Shown one piece after another: positions 6,780 through 13,742 of a stretch of 42,467 bases of DNA. A program made the translations under genes and the position numbers. Every line of letters starts with the position of its first letter. The first letter of the stretch is position 1. Source of the stretch: a virus; the IMG/VR virus record IMGVR_UViG_3300005471_000029, positions 1-42,467 of that record; one strand, 5' to 3'. Under the pieces are notes generated by a model. That model was not told the origin of the DNA. It ran no database searches and was given only the letters and a program-made list of their open reading frames with translations.

Positions 6780-7130
6780 ATGCCGACCGAAACCCGTTCG
6801 GAGTTCGAGGCGAATTTCATCGCGCGCGTGAAACGGGCGCGGAAGGCGACCGGATGGAACCAGCGGGAGATGGCCGAGGCGCTGCATGTCCCGCTCGACA
6901 ATTACGAGACCTATGAAAGGCGCTCGCCGCTGCCGCATTACCTGATCGCGCAGTTCGCTCGGGTGGCGCGCGTGCCGATCGAGTACCTCTTCACCGGGCG
7001 AATGCCGCGCAAGGCTGTGCCCGGGAGCGACCGACCCTCAGACGGCCTGGTCGAGCTGGCGGGGCCGTCGACACGGCGTCGCAAGCGGGCGCGCGCCGTC
7101 TCCGACAAAATGTCGGAAACGCTCTTGTAA
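6780..7130 (+). CDS. XRE-family repressor B (rightward partner of the switch)
   Basis: 116 residues from the ATG at 6780. The longer frame from 6678 would cross both central operators and is disfavoured. The XRE domain spans residues 5-70 (FIARVKRARKATGWNQREMA, LHVPLDNYETYERRSPLPHY, FARVARVPIEYLFTGR), followed by a basic tail absent from its paralogue. O2 lies just upstream; operator O3 is embedded in its last codons (encoding SDKMSE) and O4 begins at the base after the stop. No Shine-Dalgarno is obvious. It probably represses both divergent promoters and the rightward operon. Confidence 0.87.
   Translation: MPTETRSEFEANFIARVKRARKATGWNQREMAEALHVPLDNYETYERRSPLPHYLIAQFARVARVPIEYLFTGRMPRKAVPGSDRPSDGLVELAGPSTRRRKRARAVSDKMSETLL
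7101..7117. promoter_or_regulatory. operator O3
   Basis: TCCGACA-AAA-TGTCGGA, a perfect 7-base dyad with 3-base spacer, inside the 3' end of the rightward XRE gene. Confidence 0.78.
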
Positions 7131-7147
7131 TCCGACATTCTGTCGGA
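7131..7147. promoter_or_regulatory. operator O4
   Basis: TCCGACA-TTC-TGTCGGA, a second perfect copy, immediately after the XRE stop codon. Its centre is 30 bases (about three helical turns) from O3 and it lies 38 bases before the first gene of the rightward operon. The -35/-10 elements of that operon were not confidently identified. Confidence 0.78.
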
Positions 7148-7185
7148 TAGCCTCCCCCTCTTAACCCAAGAGGGGGTTGGTTTCC

Positions 7186-7437
7186 GTGCTGTCGTCGCCC
7201 CATTCGGATGCTCTCGCCGAGCTGGATACCGGGCTGCGCGACGAGCTCGCCCGGCGGCTGTCGCTGATCGAGAGCGATCTGTCGCCCGAGCGCGCCGCCG
7301 CGCGCTTGAAGTCGCAAGTCGCTGCGCTCGGCACCCCCCCGCCCGATCTTCATCTGACGCGCCATCTTCTGCTGACGACCGCCGCCATCGCGCTCGCCGC
7401 GCTCGTCGCGCTCGATCGTCGGGCGGCGACGCGATGA
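7186..7437 (+). CDS. hypothetical small membrane-type protein, first gene of rightward operon
   Basis: 83 residues from the GTG at 7186, chosen because AGAGGGGG lies about 9 bases upstream; a TTG at 7177 is the alternative. The N-terminal 50 residues are helical and charged (LRDELARRLSLIESDLSPER). The C-terminus carries a hydrophobic helix (LLLTTAAIALAALVAL, residues 63-78) and an Arg cap. Family not recognised. The stop overlaps the next gene as ATGA. Its position right after O3/O4 makes it the promoter-proximal gene of the operon. Confidence 0.65.
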   Translation: MLSSPHSDALAELDTGLRDELARRLSLIESDLSPERAAARLKSQVAALGTPPPDLHLTRHLLLTTAAIALAALVALDRRAATR

Positions 7438-7835
7438 GCGGCGCGCCTCCATCGTTGCGCCGCTCATCGCGTCGCCGCCCGACGATCGATGTGCGGCGCG
7501 TCTGGGAGCGCCTGTCGGCCGCCGAGCAAAACGCGATCGGCCCGCTCGCCCTCCTGCTGGGCTACGCCGAGGCGGCCGCGTATCGCGTCGACGGGCGGGG
7601 CGCGATCGCCTTCGAGGCGGCGCGCCACCACGCCGGGATCATCCTGCAACAGGCTCTCGAACAGATTCCCGAGCTCCGCGCGATGCTCGGCGATTTCGAG
7701 CTATCGCCGCCGCGCCCCGATCTCTCGGTCTTTGGCGTCCGCCAGTGCCGCCGCTGCGGCTGCACCGACGCGGTCGCGTGCCCGTCGGGGTGCTTCTGGG
7801 TGGCGCCGGATTTGTGCAGCAGCTGCGCCCGCTGA
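7434..7835 (+). CDS. small phage protein with C-terminal Cys-rich zinc-type motif
   Basis: A 133-residue protein. Residues 18-90 are helical (VWERLSAAEQNAIGPLALLL). The last 30 residues hold a Cys cluster, QCRRCGCTDAVACPSGCFW followed by PDLCSSC, which by pattern should bind zinc. Similar Cys-rich C-termini occur in many phage hypothetical proteins. It is coupled to the preceding gene by ATGA and followed by the ParB-like gene after 13 bases. Confidence 0.72.
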   Translation: MSGAPPSLRRSSRRRPTIDVRRVWERLSAAEQNAIGPLALLLGYAEAAAYRVDGRGAIAFEAARHHAGIILQQALEQIPELRAMLGDFELSPPRPDLSVFGVRQCRRCGCTDAVACPSGCFWVAPDLCSSCAR

Positions 7836-7848
7836 AATGGGAGATCCG

Positions 7849-9582
7849 ATGCAAGCCATGCAAGCAACCGCCGAGCCGCCAGGTGGGCTGAGCCCTGGGC
7901 GGGATATCGTCTATCTGCGCTGGGACCGGCTGCACGAGTCGCCGCTGAACCCGCGCCGGCACCGCGATCCGGAGACCTTGCGCGAATTGATGGACTCGCT
8001 CGAACGGCGCGGGCTCCTCGAGAATTTGGTGGCGCGGCCGGCAGCGGAGCGCTCGACGCATTTCGAGATCATCGCCGGCAGCCGGCGCCACCAGGCGATC
8101 GCGGAGCTGGTCAAAACCGGCCGCTGGCCGCGCGAGGCGGTGATCCCGGTGAGGATCCTGGACGCCACCGACGTCGAGCTCGTCGAGCACGCGATGCTCG
8201 AGAACATCCAGCGCGAGGATCTGACGCCGCTCGAGGAAGCCGACGGCGTCGCCTGGATGTTCGACCAGGGCATCCCGATCGAGGAGATCGCCGCCCGGCT
8301 GGACAAGCGTGACCGCTGGGTCAGGCAGCGCCTGCAGTACAACAAACGGCTCGCGCCCGAAACCCGCCGCCGCTTCGAAGCGGGCGAGCTCAACCGCAGC
8401 CAGGCGCAGGCCTTTACCATCGGCGAGTTTCCCGAGCAGGTAGCGCTCCTCAAACAGGCGATATTGCATGGCTACCGGGCGCCGGAGATCCGCCGCATCC
8501 TATTGATGCGCACGGTCCCGCTGTCGCGGGCAAAATTCGACCGAGCCCGGTACCGAGGGCACGTCAGGCGGGATTTCTTCTTCGACGACGACGAGGAGCA
8601 CGAGCACGCCGAAGATCTGGGCGAATTCCGCCGGCTGCAATTGGAATGGTGCGAAGAACAGCGCGCCCTATTGGGCAAGACCTGGTCGTGGGTCGAGCTG
8701 CAGACCGGCGGCTGGGTCGACACCGCGAGGTTCGACAAGGACCAGCCGCCCGCGGCCGGCGGCACGATCATCCACCTGCGCGACGATCTGCGGATCGAGA
8801 TCCACACCGGTCTCGGGCGCCGAGTGGAATCCAAAGGGGCCCCGTCTGGAATCCGCAGGGACCCGGGATCGGGGGCGGTCAACGGTGCGGGAGCGGCCGC
8901 CCGATCCGATGGCCCAGCCCTTGGGCGCGCGGCGCTGACCAAAGCGCACATGGTCTGGGCGCGCCAGGAGAAGTCGCGCCGCCTGCAATTGGCGATCGCG
9001 GAGGACTGCGCGGTCGCCGTCTCGCTGGCGATCCTGGGGCTCCTCGGCGCGCGCGAGGTGCGGATCCACGAAGGTTTTGAAGGCGCGCCCGACGACCGGT
9101 TCGACAATCCGGCGCTCGACGAGTTGATCAAAACGCGGCTCGCGCCGATCGGCCTCGAATACGGCCAAGTTTACCAGGACACGCATCGCATGGCGCCCGC
9201 GTTTGGCGAGTTGATGACGATGTCCGTCGTCGACCTTATGGCCTTGTTCGCCGCGCTGACCGCGCCGCGCTTTGCCAGCTGGCCCGGCTATACCCCGGAG
9301 CTCGGCGACAGCGAGCTCGCCTGCCGGGTCGCCGATGTCGCCCTCAAGGAGGACGGGCTGCTGTTCCCGCTGACCCCCCAATACCTCGAGGCGCTGAGCC
9401 GCGAGCAATTGGTGCGCGTCGCCCGCGACGCCGGCGTCGCGGAACCGGTCGGCGGCCTCAAAAAATCCGAGATGATCGACGCGATCCTGCTCGATCCTGG
9501 CCGCGACGCGGCGTGGTTCCCGCCCGAGCTCAAATTCGCGCCCAAGGTCGAGATCGAAGCCGAGATCCAGCGCGCCGCATGA
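7849..9582 (+). CDS. ParB/Spo0J-family DNA-binding protein
   Basis: 577 residues from the ATG at 7849, chosen for its GGGAG at 7839-7843; an in-frame ATG at 7837 is possible. The ParB N-terminal nuclease-like domain covers about residues 15-125 (LHESPLNPRRHRDPETLREL, IIAGSRRHQAI, ENIQREDLTPLEEADG). The HTH follows (IPIEEIAARLDKRDRWVRQR). The C-terminal 400 residues are not assigned, apart from a helix-rich end (VAEPVGGLKKSEMIDAILL). Plasmid and phage relatives act in partitioning or as regulators and nicking proteins. No ParA is in the window, so partition is not shown. Confidence 0.88.
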   Translation: MQAMQATAEPPGGLSPGRDIVYLRWDRLHESPLNPRRHRDPETLRELMDSLERRGLLENLVARPAAERSTHFEIIAGSRRHQAIAELVKTGRWPREAVIPVRILDATDVELVEHAMLENIQREDLTPLEEADGVAWMFDQGIPIEEIAARLDKRDRWVRQRLQYNKRLAPETRRRFEAGELNRSQAQAFTIGEFPEQVALLKQAILHGYRAPEIRRILLMRTVPLSRAKFDRARYRGHVRRDFFFDDDEEHEHAEDLGEFRRLQLEWCEEQRALLGKTWSWVELQTGGWVDTARFDKDQPPAAGGTIIHLRDDLRIEIHTGLGRRVESKGAPSGIRRDPGSGAVNGAGAAARSDGPALGRAALTKAHMVWARQEKSRRLQLAIAEDCAVAVSLAILGLLGAREVRIHEGFEGAPDDRFDNPALDELIKTRLAPIGLEYGQVYQDTHRMAPAFGELMTMSVVDLMALFAALTAPRFASWPGYTPELGDSELACRVADVALKEDGLLFPLTPQYLEALSREQLVRVARDAGVAEPVGGLKKSEMIDAILLDPGRDAAWFPPELKFAPKVEIEAEIQRAA

Positions 9583-9900
9583 ATGACGATAGCGAAAGCC
9601 CAATTTCGGGGCCGCTCGCCCAAATGCTCGCGAAGGGCGGAGGCGCGGGGCCGCCCTTTTACTGGATGTTCGAAACGACCGGCGTGCTGCGCCCGGCGGT
9701 CGAGGCCTACCTCAACCACGGCGAGATGACGGAGCCGCAGATCGCGGCGCTGCGCGCCTACCTGCGGCAATGGATAGCCGGCCCCTGGCGGGGCCCGGGA
9801 ATCGACCGGCTCCGCGCCGGGGTCGGACGGTCTCGTCACGCGCGTCGCGATCAGCCGCTGGCTCGACGCGGCGCTGGCGGCGGGGATCGACCCGCTGTGA
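9579..9900 (+). pseudogene. small phage protein interrupted by a +1 frameshift
   Basis: The ATG at 9579 (ATGA overlap with the ParB stop) opens MNDDSESPISGPLAQML, and coding continues to about 9822 (EIA-like helix MTEPQIAALRAYLRQWIAG, then IDRLRAGV). Sensible protein then resumes in the next frame (GLVTRVAISRWLDAALAAG then IDPL and a stop at 9898-9900). One extra G within GTCGGAC (9822-9828) would explain the shift. Without frameshifting, the first frame stays open through the HU gene, giving a 224-residue fusion. It could be a mutation, an assembly error or programmed frameshifting. Confidence 0.6.
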
Positions 9901-9923
9901 AACGACAACCGACAGGAGGAAAG

Positions 9924-10253
9924 ATGACCCAGGCCGAATTGATCGGGGCGATCGCCGCGAGCACCGGCGAGAAGCCTCGTTTGGTGACGATGGTTCTCGA
10001 CGCCTTTGTCGCCGCCGCGAGGCGCGAGCTGTGCAGCGGGCGCGATGTCCGGTTGGCGGGTTTGGGGAGCTTTACGATGACCGCGAAGGCGGCATCGGCC
10101 GGCCGCAACCCGCGCACCGGCGAGCCGATCATCGTGGCGGCGCGCAACCGGGCGAAATTCAAACCGGCCAAGGCGCTGACCGATGCGTTGAACAGCACCG
10201 CGGCGCCGCCGCCCCCGGGCCCAGCCACACGCGAGACCCGCGCACAGGCGTAA
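9924..10253 (+). CDS. HU/IHF-family DNA-bending protein
   Basis: 109 residues preceded by a strong AGGAGG at 9915-9920. It has the full HU fold: MTQAELIGAIAASTG, VLDAFVAAARRELCSGRDVR, LAGLGSFTMTAKAASAGRNP, then RTGEPIIVAARNRAKFKPAK. GRNPRTGE is the DNA-binding arm. A Pro/Ala/Arg tail of about 20 residues is extra. HU-like proteins bend DNA and assist replication, integration and packaging; here it could help the integrase or ParB-like protein. The upstream frameshifted gene reads into it in the same frame. Confidence 0.93.
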   Translation: MTQAELIGAIAASTGEKPRLVTMVLDAFVAAARRELCSGRDVRLAGLGSFTMTAKAASAGRNPRTGEPIIVAARNRAKFKPAKALTDALNSTAAPPPPGPATRETRAQA

Positions 10254-10258
10254 CCGCG

Positions 10259-10450
10259 ATGCCCGCCTATGTCCGCATCGAGGAGCCGCATTTCCGCAAG
10301 CTGGTCGCCGGCGAGCATGTGACCGTGCTGACCGGCGACAACCGCGAGGTCGAGATCATCCTCGCCGACATCGGCTGGGGCCGTATCTATGCCGCCGTCG
10401 AGGCGGCGCGGGGTCGGAGCCGCGCGGCCGCCAAGCGCGACGATGGCTGA
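10259..10450 (+). CDS. hypothetical 63-residue protein
   Basis: The ATG at 10259 lies 5 bases after the HU stop. The sequence (YVRIEEPHFRKLVAGEHVT, VEIILADIGWGRIYAAVEAA) has alternating strands and helices and a basic end. No family was recognised. It overlaps the DUF5131 gene start by 8 bases, consistent with translational coupling. Confidence 0.6.
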   Translation: MPAYVRIEEPHFRKLVAGEHVTVLTGDNREVEIILADIGWGRIYAAVEAARGRSRAAAKRDDG

Positions 10451-11351
10451 CAAGACCGCGATCGAATGGGCCGAGGCGAGCTGGAACCCGCTCGTCGGGT
10501 GCTCGGTGGTGTCGCCGGGCTGCACCCATTGCTACGCCATGCGGGAGGCCGGCGGCCGCCTCGCGAACCTGCCGAAATACCGCGGCCTGACGCTCGGCTC
10601 GAATGCCGGCCCGGTATGGACCGGCGAGGTCCGGCTGTGGGAGCGGGCGCTCGACCAGCCGCTGCGCTGGACAAAGCCGCGCCGCATCTTTGTCAACTCG
10701 ATGTCGGACCTCTTCCACGAGACCGTGCCGAGCGGTTGGATCAAGCGAATCCTCGACGTCATGCGGAATGCGCCGCAGCACGTCTATCAGATCCTCACCA
10801 AGCGCGCGGATCGCATGAAGGAATTCATGGCCTGGTGGGTCGTGCAGCACGTCGAACAGCCGCCGTCGAATTGGTGGCTCGGCGTCTCGGTCGAGGACCA
10901 GCCGCGTGCCGTCGAGCGCATCCCGCTGCTGCTCGAGACGCCGGCAGCGGTGCACTGGATCAGCGCCGAGCCGCTGTTGGGGCCGGTCGATCTATGGCCC
11001 GGCTGGCTTTGCTATGGATATCCGAAGACGCCGCTCGATTGGGTCGTCGCCGGCGGCGAGAGCGGCCCGCGCGCGCGGGCGATGCACCCGGATTGGGCGC
11101 GTGCGATGCGCGACCAGTGCCGGGCCACCGGTGTCCCGTTCTTTTTCAAGCAATGGGGGGAATGGGCGCCGGCGCCGGAGGAGATGAACTTCGCGGAGGG
11201 CGCCGCGCTGGCGTGCCGCGGCAACCACGAATTCGAGCAGTGGTCGAGCGGCCACACGATGATCCGCGTCGGCAAGAAAGCCGCGGGCCGGCTGCTCGAC
11301 GGCCGCGAGTGGAACGAATACCCGGCGCCGGCGCGGAGGCGCGCCGCCTGA
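10443..11351 (+). CDS. DUF5131 / phage Gp37-Gp68 family protein
   Basis: 302 residues starting MADKTAIEWAEASWNPLVGC. Family hallmarks run in order: GCSVVSPGCTHCYA (a C-x6-C-x2-C cluster like that of radical-SAM enzymes), RIFVNSMSDLFHE, YQILTKRADRM, WLGVSVEDQ, WISAEPLLGPVDL, WVVAGGESGPRARAMHPDWA and VPFFFKQWGEW. This family is widespread in phages and mobile elements; its biochemical role is not settled as far as I know. The usual three-Cys-motif partner (TcmP) is not seen nearby. It overlaps its neighbours on both sides. Confidence 0.92.
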   Translation: MADKTAIEWAEASWNPLVGCSVVSPGCTHCYAMREAGGRLANLPKYRGLTLGSNAGPVWTGEVRLWERALDQPLRWTKPRRIFVNSMSDLFHETVPSGWIKRILDVMRNAPQHVYQILTKRADRMKEFMAWWVVQHVEQPPSNWWLGVSVEDQPRAVERIPLLLETPAAVHWISAEPLLGPVDLWPGWLCYGYPKTPLDWVVAGGESGPRARAMHPDWARAMRDQCRATGVPFFFKQWGEWAPAPEEMNFAEGAALACRGNHEFEQWSSGHTMIRVGKKAAGRLLDGREWNEYPAPARRRAA

Positions 11352-11527
11352 TGTGGTGCGAGACGTGCCGCGGCTTCGGCCATTGGTGGGAGTGGTGGGA
11401 CGCGGGAACCAAGCGCCGCAGCTTTGCCGTCCGGCGCCCGGCCGGCGTGCCGGCGAGCGCGGTCTATCGCGTCTGTCTCGACTGCATCGGCGGGATCGCG
11501 AGCTGCTGCGACGCGGCGGGGTCATGA
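11351..11527 (+). CDS. small two-CxxC zinc-type protein
   Basis: A 58-residue protein starting at the last base of the DUF5131 stop. Two Cys pairs (MWCETCRGFG near the start and VCLDCIGG near residue 45) suit a single zinc ribbon; an aromatic patch (HWWEWWD) follows the first. No family name is known to me. It overlaps the next start as ATGA. Confidence 0.66.
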   Translation: MWCETCRGFGHWWEWWDAGTKRRSFAVRRPAGVPASAVYRVCLDCIGGIASCCDAAGS

Positions 11528-12129
11528 TCACCGCGCTCGACGAGGTGACCGAGTTCCCGCTGTGCTGGCCGCCGGGCAAGCCGCGCGCCGCCGAGCGCGG
11601 CGGCTCGCCGTTCCGCACCTCGATGGCCAAGGCGCACCAGGAGATCGAGTACGAGATGGGGCGCTGGAACGCGCGCGGCTACGTCATCTCGATGGCGCCG
11701 GTCTTTCGCCAAGGGCCGGTCGACCCCGGCGTCGCTCTGTGGTGGTCGATGCCGCTTCATCAGGGGCAGGCCAGGCCCGATCTGCGCGTGCTGGCGTGCG
11801 ACACCTATGGGCGGCGCGAGGCCAACCTGCACGCGATCGCGTTGACCCTCGAGGGGCTGCGCGCCTTCGAGCGCTACGGCACCTATACCCGCGAGCAGGC
11901 GATCGAGGGCGCCCGGCTGGCCTTGCCGAAACCCGCCGGCGAGGACGGGCCGCCGTGGTGGGAGGTGCTCAACGTCAAACCCGACTGGCCGCTCGAGGCG
12001 ATCGTCGCGGTCTACAAGAGCCGCGCCGAGAAGGCGCATCCCGATCACGGCGGCGCGCCGGACGAGATGGCGGCGCTGAACCGGGCGATGGCCGCCGCCC
12101 GCGCGGCGCGAGCCGAAGCGCGGCGATGA
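11524..12129 (+). CDS. J-domain-like phage protein
   Basis: A 201-residue protein. Residues 1-130 are an unrecognised region (SPFRTSMAKAHQEIEYEMGR). Residues 140-195 resemble a DnaJ J-domain: WWEVLNVKPDWPLEAIVAVY, KSRAEKAHPDHGG with the diagnostic HPD, then MAALNRAMAAARAA. J-domains stimulate Hsp70/DnaK ATPase. Phage proteins of this type may recruit the host chaperone for replication or assembly; that role is inferred. Confidence 0.78.
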   Translation: MITALDEVTEFPLCWPPGKPRAAERGGSPFRTSMAKAHQEIEYEMGRWNARGYVISMAPVFRQGPVDPGVALWWSMPLHQGQARPDLRVLACDTYGRREANLHAIALTLEGLRAFERYGTYTREQAIEGARLALPKPAGEDGPPWWEVLNVKPDWPLEAIVAVYKSRAEKAHPDHGGAPDEMAALNRAMAAARAARAEARR

Positions 12130-12365
12130 TGGCTAACGGATTGTTTTACGCGAACCCGCCCGAGGGTGGGTTGCACCGTCCGACCGCGGAATGGTGCGTC
12201 GCGCTGTGCAACGCGGTCGCCGCCCGGTGGCTCGCACGCGGCGAATTCGGCCGCTCGCGCGGCGCGGCGGTCGCCGCGGAGATCATCCACGCCGTCCTTG
12301 CCGATACGGATCCGGAATGGTGCCAGCGGGCCCCGCGGACATACCATGGGGAGGGGGATGGCTGA
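12126..12365 (+). CDS. hypothetical 79-residue protein
   Basis: Starts ATGATG at 12126, overlapping the J-domain gene's stop by 4 bases. A helical body (EWCVALCNAVAARWLARGEF, AAVAAEIIHAVLAD) contains two Cys but no metal-site pattern. No family was recognised. It overlaps the next gene by 8 bases. Confidence 0.58.
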   Translation: MMANGLFYANPPEGGLHRPTAEWCVALCNAVAARWLARGEFGRSRGAAVAAEIIHAVLADTDPEWCQRAPRTYHGEGDG

Positions 12366-12723
12366 GGAAACCGATCGCCCCGCCCTCGTCGATGCGCTGG
12401 CCGCGGCGCTATTGCGCGAGATCCGCCGCGAAGGCGAAGGCTACCCGAGCGATATCGTCATCACCGCCCTCGCCCTCGCCTCGACGGCGATATTGGCCGG
12501 CGCCCTAAGCGAGCGCCCGACCGCCGAGATCCACCCCTTCCCATGCCCTCCCAAAAGATCCCATTGGCTGCCGTCGGCGGGCGATACCGTATGGCTCGGC
12601 GCCGAGGCCGGGCAGGTGTTCCGCGTGCTCGAGCGCGGCGGCGAGCCGATAATCGATGTCAACCTGTACGACGGCCGCGGCCTCCAGCGCGTGCCGCTCT
12701 CGGCCGTGCGGCCCTATGCCTGA
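12358..12723 (+). CDS. hypothetical 121-residue protein
   Basis: The ATG at 12358 follows a G-rich stretch (GGGGAGGGGG) that can serve as Shine-Dalgarno. The N-terminal half is helical (LVDALAAALLREIRR, VITALALASTAILAGAL). The C-terminal half is beta-rich and may be a small barrel (GDTVWLGAEAGQVFRVLERG, PIIDVNLYDGRGLQRV). Family not recognised. It overlaps the next gene by 8 bases. Confidence 0.62.
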   Translation: MAEETDRPALVDALAAALLREIRREGEGYPSDIVITALALASTAILAGALSERPTAEIHPFPCPPKRSHWLPSAGDTVWLGAEAGQVFRVLERGGEPIIDVNLYDGRGLQRVPLSAVRPYA

Positions 12724-12934
12724 ACCGCACCCCCCGGACGGTTTCTTCGTGGAAGGCCGCTTCTGGTTCGGGCTGCTGCTGATCCTCGCCTTTATCGCGC
12801 TGGCCTACCTCGCGGTGAACGCGGCGAGCCCCCTGTCGGTGCCGCCGGACGCCTTGATCGACATGCTGATCGGCGCCGCCGCCGGTTTCCTCGGCGGCTG
12901 GTGGTCGCGGCGGCCGGATGCCGGCGATGCCTGA
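12716..12934 (+). CDS. small two-helix membrane protein
   Basis: 72 residues with two hydrophobic segments: FGLLLILAFIALAYLAV (about 16-32) and IDMLIGAAAGFLGGWW (about 48-63), followed by an Arg-rich end. Size and topology resemble small phage inner-membrane proteins such as holin-like or superinfection-exclusion proteins, but nothing in the sequence fixes the function. It is not beside the lysis-type genes at 24.6-26 kb. Confidence 0.62.
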   Translation: MPEPHPPDGFFVEGRFWFGLLLILAFIALAYLAVNAASPLSVPPDALIDMLIGAAAGFLGGWWSRRPDAGDA

Positions 12935-13352
12935 GCGGCGGCCATTGGACCAAGCCCGTGCGGCAACCCCGATCGGGCCTGCCAAAAATACCGCCCCGCC
13001 GGTTTTGGCCGTCGCCCGCCACAACGTGAAAGATCCTAATGGCGGGGATGAGGTTCCTCGCCGGCGACCCGGTCGGCCATCGATCGGAGACAAACGCAAG
13101 ACGACGCTGAGCTGCCGCATCCCAAAAGAGGCGAAGGATGCGCTGAAGAGAGCGGCGGAGGCATCGGGTCGATCGCTGGCGAAAGAAATCGAAATCCGAA
13201 TTCTCCAGACGTTCGCCGCCGACCTGCATAAGAGCGCCGCCGAAATCGAGGCCGACGGCTGGCTCGCCGAGTTGAAACCGCTCGTTACCCGGCTTCTGTC
13301 GGCGCGTCGAACGAAGGTGCACCGTAGAACGCTGGCCGAAGAGCGGCGATGA
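12927..13352 (+). CDS. Arc/CopG-type ribbon-helix-helix regulator
   Basis: 141 residues from the ATG at 12927; a GTG at 13026 is a possible internal start. A basic AT-hook-like patch (RRRPGRPSIG, about 48-57) precedes a ribbon-helix-helix: KTTLSCRIPKEAKDALKRAA, then SGRSLAKEIEIRILQTF. Arc-type proteins are dimeric DNA-binding repressors. The C-terminal helices (ADGWLAELKPLVTRLLSARR) may oligomerise. It is coupled to the downstream zinc-ribbon gene by ATGA. Confidence 0.78.
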   Translation: MPERRPLDQARAATPIGPAKNTAPPVLAVARHNVKDPNGGDEVPRRRPGRPSIGDKRKTTLSCRIPKEAKDALKRAAEASGRSLAKEIEIRILQTFAADLHKSAAEIEADGWLAELKPLVTRLLSARRTKVHRRTLAEERR

Positions 13353-13729
13353 CCTTGCACGCCAAATTCCTTAGCGAGGGGCGCAAGGCGCAATATCCGC
13401 CCGACCCGCGATACCCGCTGGGGATCACCGTAGACGGCACGGAGGGCCGCCCCTCGTGCACGCTGTCGCTGCAATATCCGGCCCCGTGCATCGGCAAATG
13501 GCTGATCCGCTGCGACCAATGCGGCACCGTCTCGATAGTGACCGCTGCCGGTCGCGCCGACGATCCGCATACCGTCCGGCTGCCATGCAAGCCGCGCTCT
13601 GTGCCGGCGGCATTCTGCGCCTCGCGACGCATCGCGCCACGACGCATCGCGCCGTTACGCCGAGCCTCGCGCCGCTACGTGTCTCACCGTCGCGCAACGC
13701 AACGAAGTTCCTTTGGATTCTCGGCCTAA
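13349..13729 (+). CDS. zinc-ribbon-type protein, copy 1 (C-terminus run into a repeat array)
   Basis: 126 residues; the first 83 are nearly identical to the protein at 15550 (MTLHAKFLSEGRKAQ, KWLIRCDQCGTVSIVTAAGR, HTVRLPCKP). Cys residues in RCDQCG and LPC could bind metal. The DNA is about 95% identical over about 245 bases. The last 43 residues (RRIAPRRIAPLRRASRRY and similar) are translated from the GC-rich array and replace copy 2's short ending. The original stop was evidently lost at the repeat boundary. Confidence 0.68.
   Translation: MTLHAKFLSEGRKAQYPPDPRYPLGITVDGTEGRPSCTLSLQYPAPCIGKWLIRCDQCGTVSIVTAAGRADDPHTVRLPCKPRSVPAAFCASRRIAPRRIAPLRRASRRYVSHRRATQRSSFGFSA
13605..13712. repeat. low-complexity CGC-rich array 1
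   Basis: Degenerate tandem units such as CGACGCATCGCGCCACGACG and CGCGCAACGCAACG. The array begins where copy 1 of the zinc-ribbon cassette stops matching copy 2 and ends just before the RAMP-like gene. It is related to array 2 at 14311. Confidence 0.6.
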
Positions 13730-13742
13730 ACGGGAGACGCTG

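Noticed and set aside
7849-9582. A complete ParAB-type partition system
   Set aside because: No ParA ATPase or centromere-like repeat cluster was found near the ParB-like gene.
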